This document shows positions 11,586 to 22,329 of a stretch of 64,000 bases of DNA, piece by piece. A model generated the notes under the pieces. That model ran no database searches. It was not told the origin of the DNA and saw nothing but the letters and a program-made list of their open reading frames with translations. Position 1 is the stretch's first letter. Every line of letters starts with the position of its first letter. Source of the stretch: Oscarella lobularis (Eukaryota; Porifera; Homoscleromorpha; Homosclerophorida; Oscarellidae). The stretch spans positions 1,302,001-1,366,000 of the forward strand of contig NC_089182.1 of the NCBI RefSeq assembly GCF_947507565.1, read 5' to 3'. A program made the translations under genes and the position numbers.

Positions 11586-12021
11586 CACGGATAATAGAGT
11601 GTACTTATCCGTGCCCTAGCTAAGCCCCTAACTAAGTAGTAACGTAAGGTTTTTACTGTTTCAGTCTGTCTGCGCATCTAATTAGAATTAATGCGCGCCT
11701 GCTAAGTTCTGGAATTGTGTTAACTTGCATTTTTTAGGCTGGTAAAGAACGGGTACTGTAGGTGAACCGAACGAGTGATTGTAGCGCCTAATATAGATGC
11801 TTAGTAACCTAGAGACAATACTTCTTTTTTCTACCTTGAAAGACGATGCTCAAATCCCTTGGTAAGCCTCCAGAAGAAGAGTCTGGAGAGCTCTTTCCAG
11901 TTTTAACGCGCGTTAACTTATCCCTGTTCACAGCAGTCAGCAGTCGCGATTAGTGTCGCGATCCCGTCCTCAGCGCCCTGACAGCGAACGATATGAACAA
12001 CAGACGGGATCTTAGCTCTTC
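11586..12021. other. No recognisable gene
   Basis: Intergenic sequence between the MYND relic and the inverted-repeat element. I see no promoter or RNA structure that I can support. Confidence 0.4.
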
Positions 12022-12022
12022 T

Positions 12023-12554
12023 ATTTATATAACGGCGTGGATATTGGTCCGGCAGCCGGGCCAATATCATTACGGCTATTGGTCCGGCAGATAGCGTACG
12101 TGTCCCCAGCATGTACCTAACCTAGCTTAAAAAGCGTTTTCTTCTTGTACCTAACCCAACCCTAACCCTAAACCTTACTGGTATCGGTGGCGGCCCCGCT
12201 CCGGGCTTAACCGCCCCAATGAGCATAGGCAGAGGGGGGCTTCGCCCCTCTGGAACCACCATGCTACGGGCGGTTAAGCCACAGTCGCGGGTGATCGTAC
12301 ATTGCCGCTTGGGTACGGAGAAAAAAAGATAAAGAAAAAAAAAGAAAAAAAACGAGAACGCTTCGGGATTCGAACCCGCGACCCGTCACGTGCCCGTGGT
12401 TCATGCGTCCGGTCCCCCCCCCCCCCCCGCCCGCCCGCCCGCCCGCCCGTACTCCTGCCCGTTGAGCTATCGCGGCAACCCCTGGAAACGGGGCGTTATC
12501 GCAGGTCTTTATAATGCTAGACTGCCGGACCAATATCCACTTCGTTTATATAAA
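12023..12554. mobile_element. Non-autonomous inverted-repeat (MITE-like) element
   Basis: TTTATATAACGGCGTGGATA followed by TTGGTCCGGCAG at 12023-12055 is mirrored by CTGCCGGACCAATATCCACT to TATAAA at 12522-12554. A second GGTCCGGCAG box sits at about 12086-12095. The interior has a short interstitial telomere-like run (CCAACCCTAACCCTAAACC, about 12155-12175), a GC-rich hairpin (GAGGGGGGCTTCGCCCCTC, about 12232) and the tRNA-like SINE. No transposase. The exact outer ends and target duplication are not resolved. Confidence 0.55.
12304..12478 (-). ncRNA. tRNA-like (SINE-type) sequence
   Basis: On the - strand, a box A-like TAGCTCAACGGGCAGGAG (about 12453-12470) and a perfect box B GGGTTCGAATCCCG (about 12365-12378) are in the right order for an RNA polymerase III promoter, followed by a T-rich terminator-like run. 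Between the boxes is a (GGGC)n and G16 expansion, so the cloverleaf is too long, and the acceptor ends do not pair. I therefore read it as a tRNA-derived SINE or tRNA pseudogene rather than a functional tRNA. Confidence 0.45.
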
Positions 12555-15068
12555 GAAAGTCGTCTTAGTAGAATTGCCCTCCACCGCCCTTCCAATTTAC
12601 ACCTACATCTCCTTGGCAACAAAAAATCAAAAATTATTTGATCAAAGTTTGTACTCATAAGGACTATAACTCGCCACCATACTGCTCACCCGTAGCACGC
12701 CCATAACTACCAGATACCCCAACCAGTTGCCATGGTTACTGAAACTTTTTTGAGCCTTAAGGATTTCAGCACGACATTGTACTCCTTCATATAGAAAATA
12801 CAAGGTTTCAAAGCATCAATATCAGTACTTAGTGTAAATTTGACTTATCTGACGAAAAAAGTTTCATAGAGTCTAAGGCGGTTTTAGAGGCATAATTAAC
12901 GATTATATGACAACGCTCGTTATCTTTCTAACGTGGTAGCGATCTAAAAGACAGATTTCGTTAGGGTTTGGTTAGGCTTCGCGGTTAGGGCTTAACCCTA
13001 CTGGTTTAGACGAAAGGAGCCATAGAATAGGAAAGACAGAAAATAAAATGCGATGTCATTGACTATAATGGCATCGACTCTCACGCTGAACAGAGGACGA
13101 GCTGACATTCGCGAGTTCCGTTACGCTTCTTGCGATCAAACTCTTACCAGTGAAAACGTGTTTGGAAAAGCCTCCAAAACACGCTTGAACCATAGCGCTG
13201 CGATGGAGCCTGTCCTTCACAAGAGAAAACGGTCGAGATTGTGTCTATGTAGCGTGCGTTAGAGCCGTTTCTTACATTTGAACGCTAATTGCGAGATTTG
13301 AAAAGGCAATTTTTCGTCACACACTTTAAAAATTGGTGAGAAATTGATGTATCTTTATACGTTGTGAAATGCAGCAGCATTTGTGAGGTTTGGTAGTAAA
13401 GAGGCGAAAAGTGGCGATTTCTCGGCTACAAAGGCACTATTTCAAAAGCTAATCTATGGTTTAACTACATGCCTAGAATGGCATCAAATCATGCTGGTTT
13501 GCACTGGCTGCGAAACCGCCTTTGTTGTTCGAGTTTGGGCAGCCACATTTTCTTAAGGCTTCAGCTATCTACACTAAACCATTACGCGGCTTTCGCCGTT
13601 GTGCGCCGAAAATGCCAATATCGATGAAATGAAGTCTTTTTAATGTACCTAATGCAGAATTTGTCGAGGAATCGCCCTGTGCTACTTGTTTTAAAATCGG
13701 ACAAACCGTTCGCGAGTTATTAACAAATGAAAAATAACAAGTCCCGAATGTAAAGTTTAAAAATCAATATCTTCTAAAGATCACACTTTTAAACGACCAA
13801 CTAGATTTCAAAATAATTCTTTATTAACCGTATTTCTGTAATTAAAATCCCAAATTTGTTGAAATTGCCGTTTCAGTGATCAATACTAACCAAATTTTAC
13901 ATATATATTACAATATTTCGGAAACCGTTGCAAAAATTAAATAAATTTTTTGGAGATGAGTTAAGGAATACTTTTGCGTCTTTCTGGTGCAAAGAGATTT
14001 CATTTAAAGCCATTTATTTTTTTAAAAAATTAAAAAAATACAAAAAATATTTAAAAATCCCTAACTTTCTACAAAGCTTCTACTTCTTCTGGAGACTCTG
14101 AAAAAATAAAAGAAAAAAGATTTAGAGAGTTAACTTGAAGAACGTCTCTAACATGTACCGGTTTCCTTTACAGCCAACAGCTGGCTGCTAGTCGTCTTCG
14201 CTGACCCTTCTTTCGTCTTCAGATTACCTTAAAGAGCCAGAAAACATTACTCAGAGGATCTCTTCACTCGACCTCGTACTTCCGGTTAGGACCGCGAACG
14301 ATTTGTGGCCTTAGACCCACTCAACGGGTCCTTTCCTAACGCAGAAAAAGCCTGCTGACGCGAGCTACGACTGCCTCTATGCGCCAAACTCGCTGCACCG
14401 CCGCGAAGACCGTCTGCTGGCTTGTCAGCCAAAGCTGGCTAGTCAGCCAAACTTTCGCAAACTCACCCGAAAGCAGAGTGACGGTCTTTGTCTTCGTCGC
14501 GCGAGCTGAGGACCACATGCCCGACATCGTTTTTCCTAAAGAAATACGCCTGCGTGCTTGCGTAAAATGTACGCAGACAGGTTTGTTACGGTTCCTGCAA
14601 ATGGAAACAGTTTACGGCAGTACTGTACATACATATATAGATATGCATGCGTGCGCATGTCTTACGGGTATCTATGACGTAGTTCTTACAGTTTCCATTG
14701 GCATGACACACAAACGTCTTATCGCATTCTTTCACCTTTATTTATGCCTTGGGTTACTCGTCAAGTCATTGCGGAGCGAAGGAATAGAAGTGAAGTGCTT
14801 ACTTATCTCCTCTTTGCAGAAAACGCGCCATTTGAGGCTAACAATGTGTCGGGCTGGTAGATTTCTTCGTGGAGTCCAATCCTTAGGATTTCTGTTAGAG
14901 GCAAGTAAGGCCCAATGCTCCGTCCATGAGTTGAAACAATAGCTTTGTGTTGCAAAAGAGGGTGTGGTTAACAAGGCAAAAACGTCACAAAATTGCGCCT
15001 ACTATCGCCGTGGCAGCTGCGGAGCATACATGACAACTTCCAAGCTGTTTGCCGATCACATGAGCTTC
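12555..15068. other. Long stretch without supportable genes
   Basis: AT-rich from 13260 to 14200. The + frame at 14379-14942 (187 codons) has no motif, and the sequence around 14950-15065, directly left of the Gypsy insertion, has a short Cys-containing frame (SQNCAYYRRGSC) that cannot be extended. Telomere-like traces (TTAGGGTTTGGTTAGG) occur at about 12961. Nothing firm. Confidence 0.45.
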
Positions 15069-15285
15069 TGTAATACGGGACGGTAGGGGGTTAGAATAAT
15101 TAGTATGTGGAGTGACGTAATGGACGCTGATTGGTTGGAGTGTTAGTTAAGTAACCGGACTCTAGAATAATTAGGCAGTCGTCGTGATAGTGATTGTGCC
15201 GAACGGTGCCGAGCGGGTGCCCGTTGTAACGAATAAACCAGTGAAATCCGACTCGATCGTCGTCCGCCAGAGGCGCCGCACTACA
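15069..15285 (+). repeat. 5' LTR
   Basis: 217 bp, TG..CA ends. It contains an inverted CCAAT box (GATTGGTTGG, about 15130), a CRE-like GTGACGTAATGG and a polyadenylation signal AATAAA at 15232-15237. As far as I can read it matches the 3' LTR base for base. Confidence 0.93.
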
Positions 15286-15286
15286 G

Positions 15287-15312
15287 TGGTGACAGGAATG
15301 GGATTCGAACCC
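15287..15312 (+). other. Primer-binding site with long tRNA complementarity
   Basis: Starting 2 nt after the LTR, TGGTGACAGGAATGGGATTC and the following GAACCC are complementary to a complete tRNA 3' end: CCA, the acceptor strand and a T-arm of the GGGTTCGAATCCC type. The match extends about 26 nt, longer than the usual 10-18. It resembles leucine tRNAs by memory of the acceptor/T-arm pattern, but the isoacceptor is not certain. Confidence 0.7.
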
Positions 15313-15334
15313 ACGCCTCCGAAGAGAGAAGAAG

Positions 15335-18300
15335 ATGAATATTGAGGAGCAGCCACCAGAAGGGCAGCCGCCGGAAGAGCAGCCGCCGATGCCCGACGAC
15401 GACGACGCTGCGCTGAACGCAGCTTTGCTCGCACGCGTTTTTCGGCTGGCGGGAAGAGAGAGTTCGAAACCAGAGAAATTCGGCTACGGAAATTTCGAGA
15501 GGTGGATGAAGAAGTTCGAAACGTGCGCCGTGGCGAATTTCTGGGACGATGCCGCGAAGAGGCGCATCATGCCGACGCTGCTGAAAGATCGTGCATGGGT
15601 TGTGTACGAGCAGTGTGCGGACGAGGACATTCGGACGTACGAGCAGTTGGTGGAGCGATTGGCGCGCGTTTTTGGAACGAACACGCGCGAGAAGCGATTA
15701 CAAGCGAACTTAGCACTGGAATCACGCCGATGGCGAGCAACAGAATCATTCGAAGAATACGGACGCGAACTGGAGCGATTACTCATTCGTGCGATGCCAG
15801 CTGTCGACGCGCAGACGAAGGAAGATCTGCTAATTCGACATTTCGTTCGCGGTTTGCCGCAGAGTCTTCGCCGCGACCTCGAGCGGAACCCGAAGGAAAC
15901 GTTCCAGCAAACGATCGAGAAGGCGGGCGATCTACACCTCATTGAGATGCGTGAACAGGAGGAGGGACGCGAAGTGTATGCCGGAGGACCGTGGGACAAA
16001 GAAAGACGCGGACGCGAACATCGCGCGGCAGCCGTCGTCCAGGTCTACGAAGATCTACCCGAGAGGATGGCGCGAATGGAGAATATACTGACGAAATTCG
16101 TCGAGGGAAAGGAAAGCGCAACGAGGGCGACTGCAGAAGCGAAACCGCCAGGTGAGAAATTCGATCGCGGTTTCCGATGTGGCCAGTCTGGTCATTTTGT
16201 GGGCGACTGCACGCACGCCGAGACGCGGCGTTGCTTTGTTTGTCGAAGCGTCGGACACATAGCGCGAAATTGTCCAGAGAGAGATAGACGCGGGGAGGAA
16301 CATCGCGACGGCGGAAGGGAACCCGCTCGAACGACGGGTACGACGCACACAGTTTCGGTCTTAGTAGTTGACGCCGACGATGGAAAAACAGTCGCTGCGT
16401 GTCCAACGGGCGGTTCGCTAGTAGCATTAGGAGAGATAGGCGAGACGGACACGTCGTTTCTGATCGACACAGGCGCATCGATTTCGCTATGCCCGCTATC
16501 GTTCGCCGATGCAGACGCGATCGCGCCGCTGGGTCCGACCGACACGGTTCGAACAGTAGGAGGCACTGCGTTACCCGTTGTTGGTAAATGCGTAATGCCC
16601 GTTCACCTCGAGAATCTAGAAACGACGCACGAGTTTTGGATTACCAGCGTCGAGTTGCGATCTCCGCTGTTAGGACTCGATTTTATGAAACCGCGCGGGA
16701 TGAACGTTGATCTGAAAGACGACGTACTGCATTGGGAAGGCGGCGCTGCGCGATTGATTGTGCCATCAACGCAGAAAGAGTATCTAGTTGCACTCGCAGA
16801 AGATGTTGAATTAGAAGCGAACTCGCGTATCATCGCGCCTGGAAAAATAATCGACGTGCATGGGCGAAACGTAGTTAGGACTGGCGATCGACTGATCGAG
16901 CCGAGACGCGAATTTGTGGCGAAAAGGAACGTCGCGGTCGCGCGCGCACTCGTTAACGGTGACACGGGAAAAGTCCCGGTGCAGATGATGAATATTACTG
17001 GACAGGCTATTAGGCTGAAGAAGGGGACGCGCGTGGGGGTCTTAGAAGAGACAGATGAATATGTTGCAATGCTCGGGCACGGAGAGGAAGTGGAGCCAAC
17101 GTCGGGGAGAACAAGCCCCGTCCGCGGCAGAAGCAGGAAGCGCAAGTTTCGTCAGCGACCACCGTCGCAGGAAAAATTCGCCGCAATGTTCGAGTGGGAC
17201 GAGTCGACGATCAGCGGCGACGACCGACGTCGCATTGAAGATCTGCTTTGGGAATTCCACGACACTTTTGCGAACGGTCCGGATGACGTAGGCAGAACGG
17301 ACGTCGTCACGCATTCAATCGACACCGGAAGTGCTACGCCTGTCAAGCAAGCGGCACGTCGGATCCCACATGCGATGCGGTCGATAGTCGACGCGCAGAT
17401 CGAACAGATGGTCGAGAACGGCATCGTACAACCGTCGAGCAGCCCGTGGGCATCGCCAATCGTCATCGTTCGTAAGAAGGACGGCACGTATCGTTTCTGC
17501 GTAGATTATCGTCGACTGAACGCCGTCACAGTGAAGGATTCATTTCCCTTGCCCCGGATTGACGAAACGTTCGACGCGCTGTCAGGAGCAATATATTTCT
17601 CAACGCTCGACCTCGCTAGCGCATACTGGCAGGTTGGAGTCGCCGTTGCCGATGTGCCGAAGACCGCTTTCGTGACGTCACGCGGTCTATTCGAATTTAC
17701 AGCAATGCCGTTTGGATTGACGAACGCCCCAGCGACGTTCCAACGCCTGATGGAACGCGTATTGCGCGGACTTACGTTCGAACATTGTCTCGTTTATCTC
17801 GATGACATTCTCGTATTTTCAAGGTCGATCGATGATCACGTGGCTGGACTACGAAAAGTGCTGGAGCGACTCAGGGAAGCCGGTCTGAAGGCGAAACCCA
17901 GCAAATGCCAGTTCGGGCGCAAAACGATGGACTATCTGGGCCACGTGGTGTCGACGGAGGGCATAGCGCCGCAGGAAAACAAAGTTAAAGCTGTACGCGA
18001 ATTTCCAGTGCCGAAAAATCCGACGGTTGTCCGAAGCTTCGTGAATTTGGCAGGCTATTACCGAAGGTTCATTCCGAAGTTCTCGTCGATCGCGAAGCCG
18101 CTCTTCGATCTACTTCGCAAAGGAGACGAATTTACGTGGACAGATGAGTGTCGAGCGGCTATGGATTCACTGAAGGCGAAGCTAACGGAAGCACCGATCC
18201 TGACGTTTCCTCGATTTCAGGAGCGATTCTACGTGGCTACGGATGCGTCGAATACTGGGTTAGGCGCCGTATTATTTCATAAAATAGATAGAAAAGAGAG

Positions 18301-19039
18301 TGTAGTTTCTTACGCGAGCCGTACATTGAGCGAGGCTGAGCAAAAATATTCGGTAGTCGAGAAGGAAGCCTTGGGACTTGTATGGGCAGTAAATCATTTC
18401 CGGGTATATTTACTTGGACGACCCTTTACTTTAATTACCGACCACTGTCCGCTGAAGTGGTTAAAATCATTTAAAGATCCGACCGGAAGAATCGCGCGCT
18501 GGTTAATGATATTGAGCGAATATCAATGGGATATCGAACACAGGAAGGGGCGCGAACATGGAAACGCGGATGGGCTTTCCAGACGACGGACGGAAGGAGC
18601 GGGACCGGAAACAGCGGATGTCGACGGAGGACAGCGTCTGGAAGAGCTACTGCCGCCGCTAGCCGAAGGGAGAGCCGAAGGCGGCGAAGTAGAAGAAGTG
18701 AATGCCGTCGGACTGCTACCAAGATGGACGATGAGAGAGCTAGCCGAAATGCAGGCCGAAGATTCATTGTTGGGCCGTGTGCAGCAGCTGTTGAAGGACG
18801 GAAAAGAACCGCAGTCGAAGCAATGGAAGACGACGTCAGCGGAGAGAATTTTTAAGCAGGTATTTGGGACGCTGCACTTACGTGAAGGGGTAATATTCCG
18901 CCGAGTCGACGTGCGCACGGGGGCCCTTACGGAAGCAAAATGCGTTCTCGTGGCGCCGAAAATAATAGTACGCGATATTCTACACGATGCGCACGATGTG
19001 TTGGGGCACATGGGTGAAACGAAAACGTTTGAGCGCTGA
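15335..19039 (+). CDS. Gypsy Gag-Pol (gag, protease, RT, RNase H, start of integrase)
   Basis: One 1234-codon frame from ATG 15335. Domains in order: acidic N-terminus; Gag capsid-like region (residues about 40-230); zinc knuckles at about 275-320, where the second is a canonical C-x2-C-x4-H-x4-C (CFVCRSVGHIARNC) but the first has lost its leading Cys (GFRCGQSGHFVGDC); aspartic protease with LIDTGAS at about 375; reverse transcriptase with YLDD at about 820; RNase H (TDASNTGLGAVL, about 968); and the HHCC zinc domain of integrase just starting (HDVLGHMG). The frame stops at TGA 19037-19039. The reading continues in the -1 frame from C19036, so the break is a 1-nt deletion or a -1 shift. Gag and Pol are fused in one frame. 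Confidence 0.93.
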   Translation: MNIEEQPPEGQPPEEQPPMPDDDDAALNAALLARVFRLAGRESSKPEKFGYGNFERWMKKFETCAVANFWDDAAKRRIMPTLLKDRAWVVYEQCADEDIRTYEQLVERLARVFGTNTREKRLQANLALESRRWRATESFEEYGRELERLLIRAMPAVDAQTKEDLLIRHFVRGLPQSLRRDLERNPKETFQQTIEKAGDLHLIEMREQEEGREVYAGGPWDKERRGREHRAAAVVQVYEDLPERMARMENILTKFVEGKESATRATAEAKPPGEKFDRGFRCGQSGHFVGDCTHAETRRCFVCRSVGHIARNCPERDRRGEEHRDGGREPARTTGTTHTVSVLVVDADDGKTVAACPTGGSLVALGEIGETDTSFLIDTGASISLCPLSFADADAIAPLGPTDTVRTVGGTALPVVGKCVMPVHLENLETTHEFWITSVELRSPLLGLDFMKPRGMNVDLKDDVLHWEGGAARLIVPSTQKEYLVALAEDVELEANSRIIAPGKIIDVHGRNVVRTGDRLIEPRREFVAKRNVAVARALVNGDTGKVPVQMMNITGQAIRLKKGTRVGVLEETDEYVAMLGHGEEVEPTSGRTSPVRGRSRKRKFRQRPPSQEKFAAMFEWDESTISGDDRRRIEDLLWEFHDTFANGPDDVGRTDVVTHSIDTGSATPVKQAARRIPHAMRSIVDAQIEQMVENGIVQPSSSPWASPIVIVRKKDGTYRFCVDYRRLNAVTVKDSFPLPRIDETFDALSGAIYFSTLDLASAYWQVGVAVADVPKTAFVTSRGLFEFTAMPFGLTNAPATFQRLMERVLRGLTFEHCLVYLDDILVFSRSIDDHVAGLRKVLERLREAGLKAKPSKCQFGRKTMDYLGHVVSTEGIAPQENKVKAVREFPVPKNPTVVRSFVNLAGYYRRFIPKFSSIAKPLFDLLRKGDEFTWTDECRAAMDSLKAKLTEAPILTFPRFQERFYVATDASNTGLGAVLFHKIDRKESVVSYASRTLSEAEQKYSVVEKEALGLVWAVNHFRVYLLGRPFTLITDHCPLKWLKSFKDPTGRIARWLMILSEYQWDIEHRKGREHGNADGLSRRRTEGAGPETADVDGGQRLEELLPPLAEGRAEGGEVEEVNAVGLLPRWTMRELAEMQAEDSLLGRVQQLLKDGKEPQSKQWKTTSAERIFKQVFGTLHLREGVIFRRVDVRTGALTEAKCVLVAPKIIVRDILHDAHDVLGHMGETKTFER

Positions 19040-20340
19040 GGCGACAGTTTTGGTGGCCGGGATTTACGAACGACGTAAATGAGTATGTCAAACAGTGCGA
19101 CGTCTGCGCTGGAAAGAGAGATCCACCCGGAAACAGGAGAGCACCAATGAAGAATGTACCTATTGGGCGCCCCATGGAAATGGTCGCCATGGATTTCGTT
19201 GGGCCGTTACCGCTGACCGAGAGGGGAAACCGACACCTACTCGTCATCGCTGACTACTATACGAAATGGATCGAAGCGATTCCGACTCGGGATCAGAAGG
19301 CGAATACGACAGCTCAAGCGTTGCTAGAGCAGGTGAGCCGGCACGGCATACCGGTAGTGATGCACTCCGACAAAGGGCCTAATTTCGAAGCGAAAGTAAT
19401 GAAAGAACTATGTAATTCGCTGGGAATGACTAAGTCACGCACGACGGCGTACCATCCCCAATGTGATGGGTTAGTAGAGAGGGCAAACCGCACGTTATTA
19501 GGCATGCTTGCGAAGTATGGAGAGGAGAACCAGCGCGACTGGGATTTGAAGGTTCCCATCGCATTATTCGGATATAGGACGGCAGTGCAGTCGTCCACCG
19601 GCGTATCCCCGTTTGAACTATTATACGGTCGCGAACCACGAACGCCCGCCGACAACGCGTTCGGAAATCCGGGAAGAGCGCCATTAGAGCCGAGTGAACA
19701 CCTGAGCGAGTTGACGGAACGATTGGCTGCGTTGCGCGATATTACCGAGGGAACATTAGCTGCCGCACAGGCAAAACAGAAGAAATATTATGATGAGCGT
19801 TCAAGCGAAACGCTCGAATATAAAGAAGGGGAAATTGTATATTTACACGTACCGAGGGTGAAGAAGGGGTGCGTCTCCAAACTTACGCGATTTTGGAAGG
19901 GGCCATACGAGGTTGAGCACGTTTACGATGAGGCTACCGTAAAGATTCGGCCAGTTAAGGGAGGTCGAGCTCAACGGGTCCATATAAACCGTCTGAAACC
20001 ATGCTACCGGACGCCGATCGCGCAAGGAGACGAGCAGCAGAGCGAGATCGAGAGACGAGAGGCACTGGACCCTCTCAGAGAAATCGTTGATGCTGAACCT
20101 GACTTCGACCTCGTCTTGGAATTCAGAAATTCGCCGCGGAGGGCAGGAAATACGGACGAGCAACATGCTGAAGGGGAGAAAGACGAATTAGCGGAGGCCG
20201 AAGGAGTTGAAGAGGAGACGGAAGACGAAGACGGCGCCACGGAAGTACCGCAGGGGGAAAGACCGCGTCGCGTCATCCGTCTGCCACTGAGATTGCGAGA
20301 TTATGTCGTCGACCTCGACGACGAAGATGAAGATAAGTGA
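19040..20340 (+). CDS. Gypsy integrase, continuing frame
   Basis: This frame completes the HHCC zinc domain (CDVCAGK) right after the break and then encodes the catalytic core: D in MDFVGPLPLTERGN, D in HSDKGPNF, and E in GLVERANRTL, with the usual spacing. A GPY/F-like C-terminal stretch (FWKGPYEVEHV) follows, then an acidic tail ending DYVVDLDDEDEDK. The first ATG is at 19147, but reading clearly begins upstream in the same frame, so this is the downstream part of a broken Pol rather than an independent gene. Confidence 0.9.
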
Positions 20341-20445
20341 CTCCTAGAGGACTCGTAGAGTAGATAGGTGTATGTGTCGTAATGAGGGTCGATAGTCGGT
20401 AAATGTATGTGTTAGGGAGTGCCGTCCTGTAGAGTTGAGTTGTTG

Positions 20446-20545
20446 AGCTGTAGTTGAGTTGTTGAGCTGTTGAGCTGTTGAGCTGTTGAGCTGTTGAGCT
20501 GTTGAGCTGTTGAGCTGTTGAGCTGTTGAGCTGATGAGCTGTTTA
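20446..20545 (+). repeat. 8-bp tandem repeat TTGAGCTG
   Basis: About eleven units of TTGAGCTG between the Pol stop and the 3' LTR, with degenerate copies on each side (AGTTGTTGAGCTGTAG). It is internal to the Gypsy element, in the 3' non-coding region. Confidence 0.9.
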
Positions 20546-20636
20546 GTTGTAGTTGCTGTTAAGCTGTTGAGAGTTGTAGTTGATGTGAGCTGTAGAGAGA
20601 GGTCGCAGGGGACGCGACCAAGTTATGCCGGAGGGA

Positions 20637-20853
20637 TGTAATACGGGACGGTAGGGGGTTAGAATAATTAGTATGTGGAGTGACGTAATGGACGCTGATT
20701 GGTTGGAGTGTTAGTTAAGTAACCGGACTCTAGAATAATTAGGCAGTCGTCGTGATAGTGATTGTGCCGAACGGTGCCGAGCGGGTGCCCGTTGTAACGA
20801 ATAAACCAGTGAAATCCGACTCGATCGTCGTCCGCCAGAGGCGCCGCACTACA
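20637..20853 (+). repeat. 3' LTR
   Basis: 217 bp, apparently identical to the 5' LTR, preceded by the short purine tract CGGAGGGA. It carries AATAAA at 20800-20805. Confidence 0.93.
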
Positions 20854-20857
20854 CTTC

Positions 20858-22300
20858 CTTTGAAACTGTTTGCGAAGAGACTTGGGACTTCAGAACGCAG
20901 ATATATTGTCGCAAACAAGACGCGTGTCAGAATAATCATTGTAGAGCAGGCGTTTCTGATCATTTCTGTCAAGTAGGTGCCTAAACAAACTTACCTCATC
21001 CAGAAGAAACAGAAAAGTCGAAAAAGAAAGGAAAACAAGATAATTCTCGCTTCGTTTCGCAGTCAAAGAAAGCGCCGCGTACGGGACATCAGGTAACAAT
21101 CGTGGGGTCAGCAAAAAATCCCGTGATGACAGGAGTTTCATATCCCTCTCTCTCTTATATCTCTGCCCTGGGCTACTATGATGTCCTTTAGCGCACGCTG
21201 TCTTAAAAAGATATCCTTGATATGGACTGGTCAACAGTCCGCAGGGATGCTCGCCAATAAAGAGTTATTATGACGGGATACCTTGAAAAAGGAACACGAG
21301 TCCATATTAATGGATCTTGTTCAATCCTATTCTTTTCTGAATCCGAATCTACCACCGATCAAGACCAAGAGAAGCAGGCTCGTATGGGCTTCTTGGGCAT
21401 TGAGGCCAACTCTGCCAGTGACCCGGAAGACAAGGAGGATGGCATGGCGCCATTCATTTATCCACGTCATATTTCCGAGGCATCACCCCAGGCAAAACGA
21501 GCCTGGCAGGTAATTGACACATGGATGGGCATGGAAAATCTCGTGCCCATCCAAGGTGACACAAACCCTGTGACATAGATCGAGCGCAAGCGTCGGCTAG
21601 CAGTCCGAACGTCGTCCGGACCGAAACAGTAAAACCGATGACGACGGCGCCTCGGAGCCGAGTCGCCAGGGTGAGACGGATTCTGATCGACAAACACTCC
21701 TGACTACTAACGTTTCCCTGTCCTTTCGTATAGATACACGGGGAGGCGTCGTTGTCAGAAGCACCACCACACAACAACAGCAAAAAAACAACAAAAAAAG
21801 AAAAAAGACCACGCAAAAACACAAAAAAAAACTACGACAGACGACGCATCCACCAGACACACCGTCTCACCACCCGAACAACCGCAACAACAATTGCATC
21901 AACAACAATAGCAACCTTCGACGGCGCGCTGCCGACAGAACCCGCAGCGACCGCTACTGCCACGACCGGCAGAGACGCTGAGACTAGTCAAACGACGAGT
22001 AACGCAGTCCCGTTCGGGTCAATCAAACCCGTCAACCGGCCGCAGGAAAGGCGGCAGAGGAAACGTGCGCGGCGCCGCACGCTGAGAGAAAAGACTCAGA
22101 CTCTCATTCTCTTTCTTTCTCTTTTCTTACTCTCTACTCTCCGCCGAAAAAACTCTTTATTAAAGCATCAGAAAACTATTAGTTGTACTTTCCTGTCACG
22201 TACACACACACACACACACGACAACGTAAACGCATTAGAAAACAGGTCAGATGCCGAGTACGCGATAAACGCCGATCGGCTCTACATCAGAACGAGATTA
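20858..22300. other. No supportable gene; (CA)n microsatellite
   Basis: Right flank of the Gypsy insertion. Short frames (21270-21578 and 21752-22360) are low-complexity (A- and C-rich, AACAAC/ACAAAAAAA) and lack motifs. A CA microsatellite lies at 22202-22219. The start of the Penelope-like relic probably lies near the end of this stretch. Confidence 0.45.
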
Positions 22301-22329
22301 GAAGGAAAAGATCCTTACAAACGCGAGAG

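Larger units (their letters stand above)
15069..20853 (+). mobile_element. Ty3/Gypsy LTR retrotransposon
   Basis: A 5785-bp element bounded by 217-bp direct LTRs (15069-15285 and 20637-20853) that begin TGTAATAC and end CTACA. I read the two LTRs as identical. A 4-bp CTTC flanks both sides (15065-15068 and 20854-20857). The order is LTR, PBS, gag-protease-RT-RNase H frame, integrase frame, repeat-rich 3' region, short purine tract (CGGAGGGA) and LTR. Identical LTRs imply a recent insertion, yet a single-nucleotide shift in the integrase makes this copy defective or points to an assembly error. No envelope-like frame and no clear chromodomain. Confidence 0.93.

Noticed and set aside
12304-12478. 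Functional tRNA gene
   Set aside because: Boxes A and B are present, but the spacing is far too long and the acceptor ends do not pair.
14379-14942. 187-codon + strand frame
   Set aside because: No motif, no homologous frame elsewhere, and codon content looks random.
19030-19045. Programmed -1 frameshift in the Gypsy Pol
   Set aside because: It falls within the integrase zinc domain, not between gag and pol, and has no X-XXY-YYZ slippery site; a 1-nt deletion is simpler.
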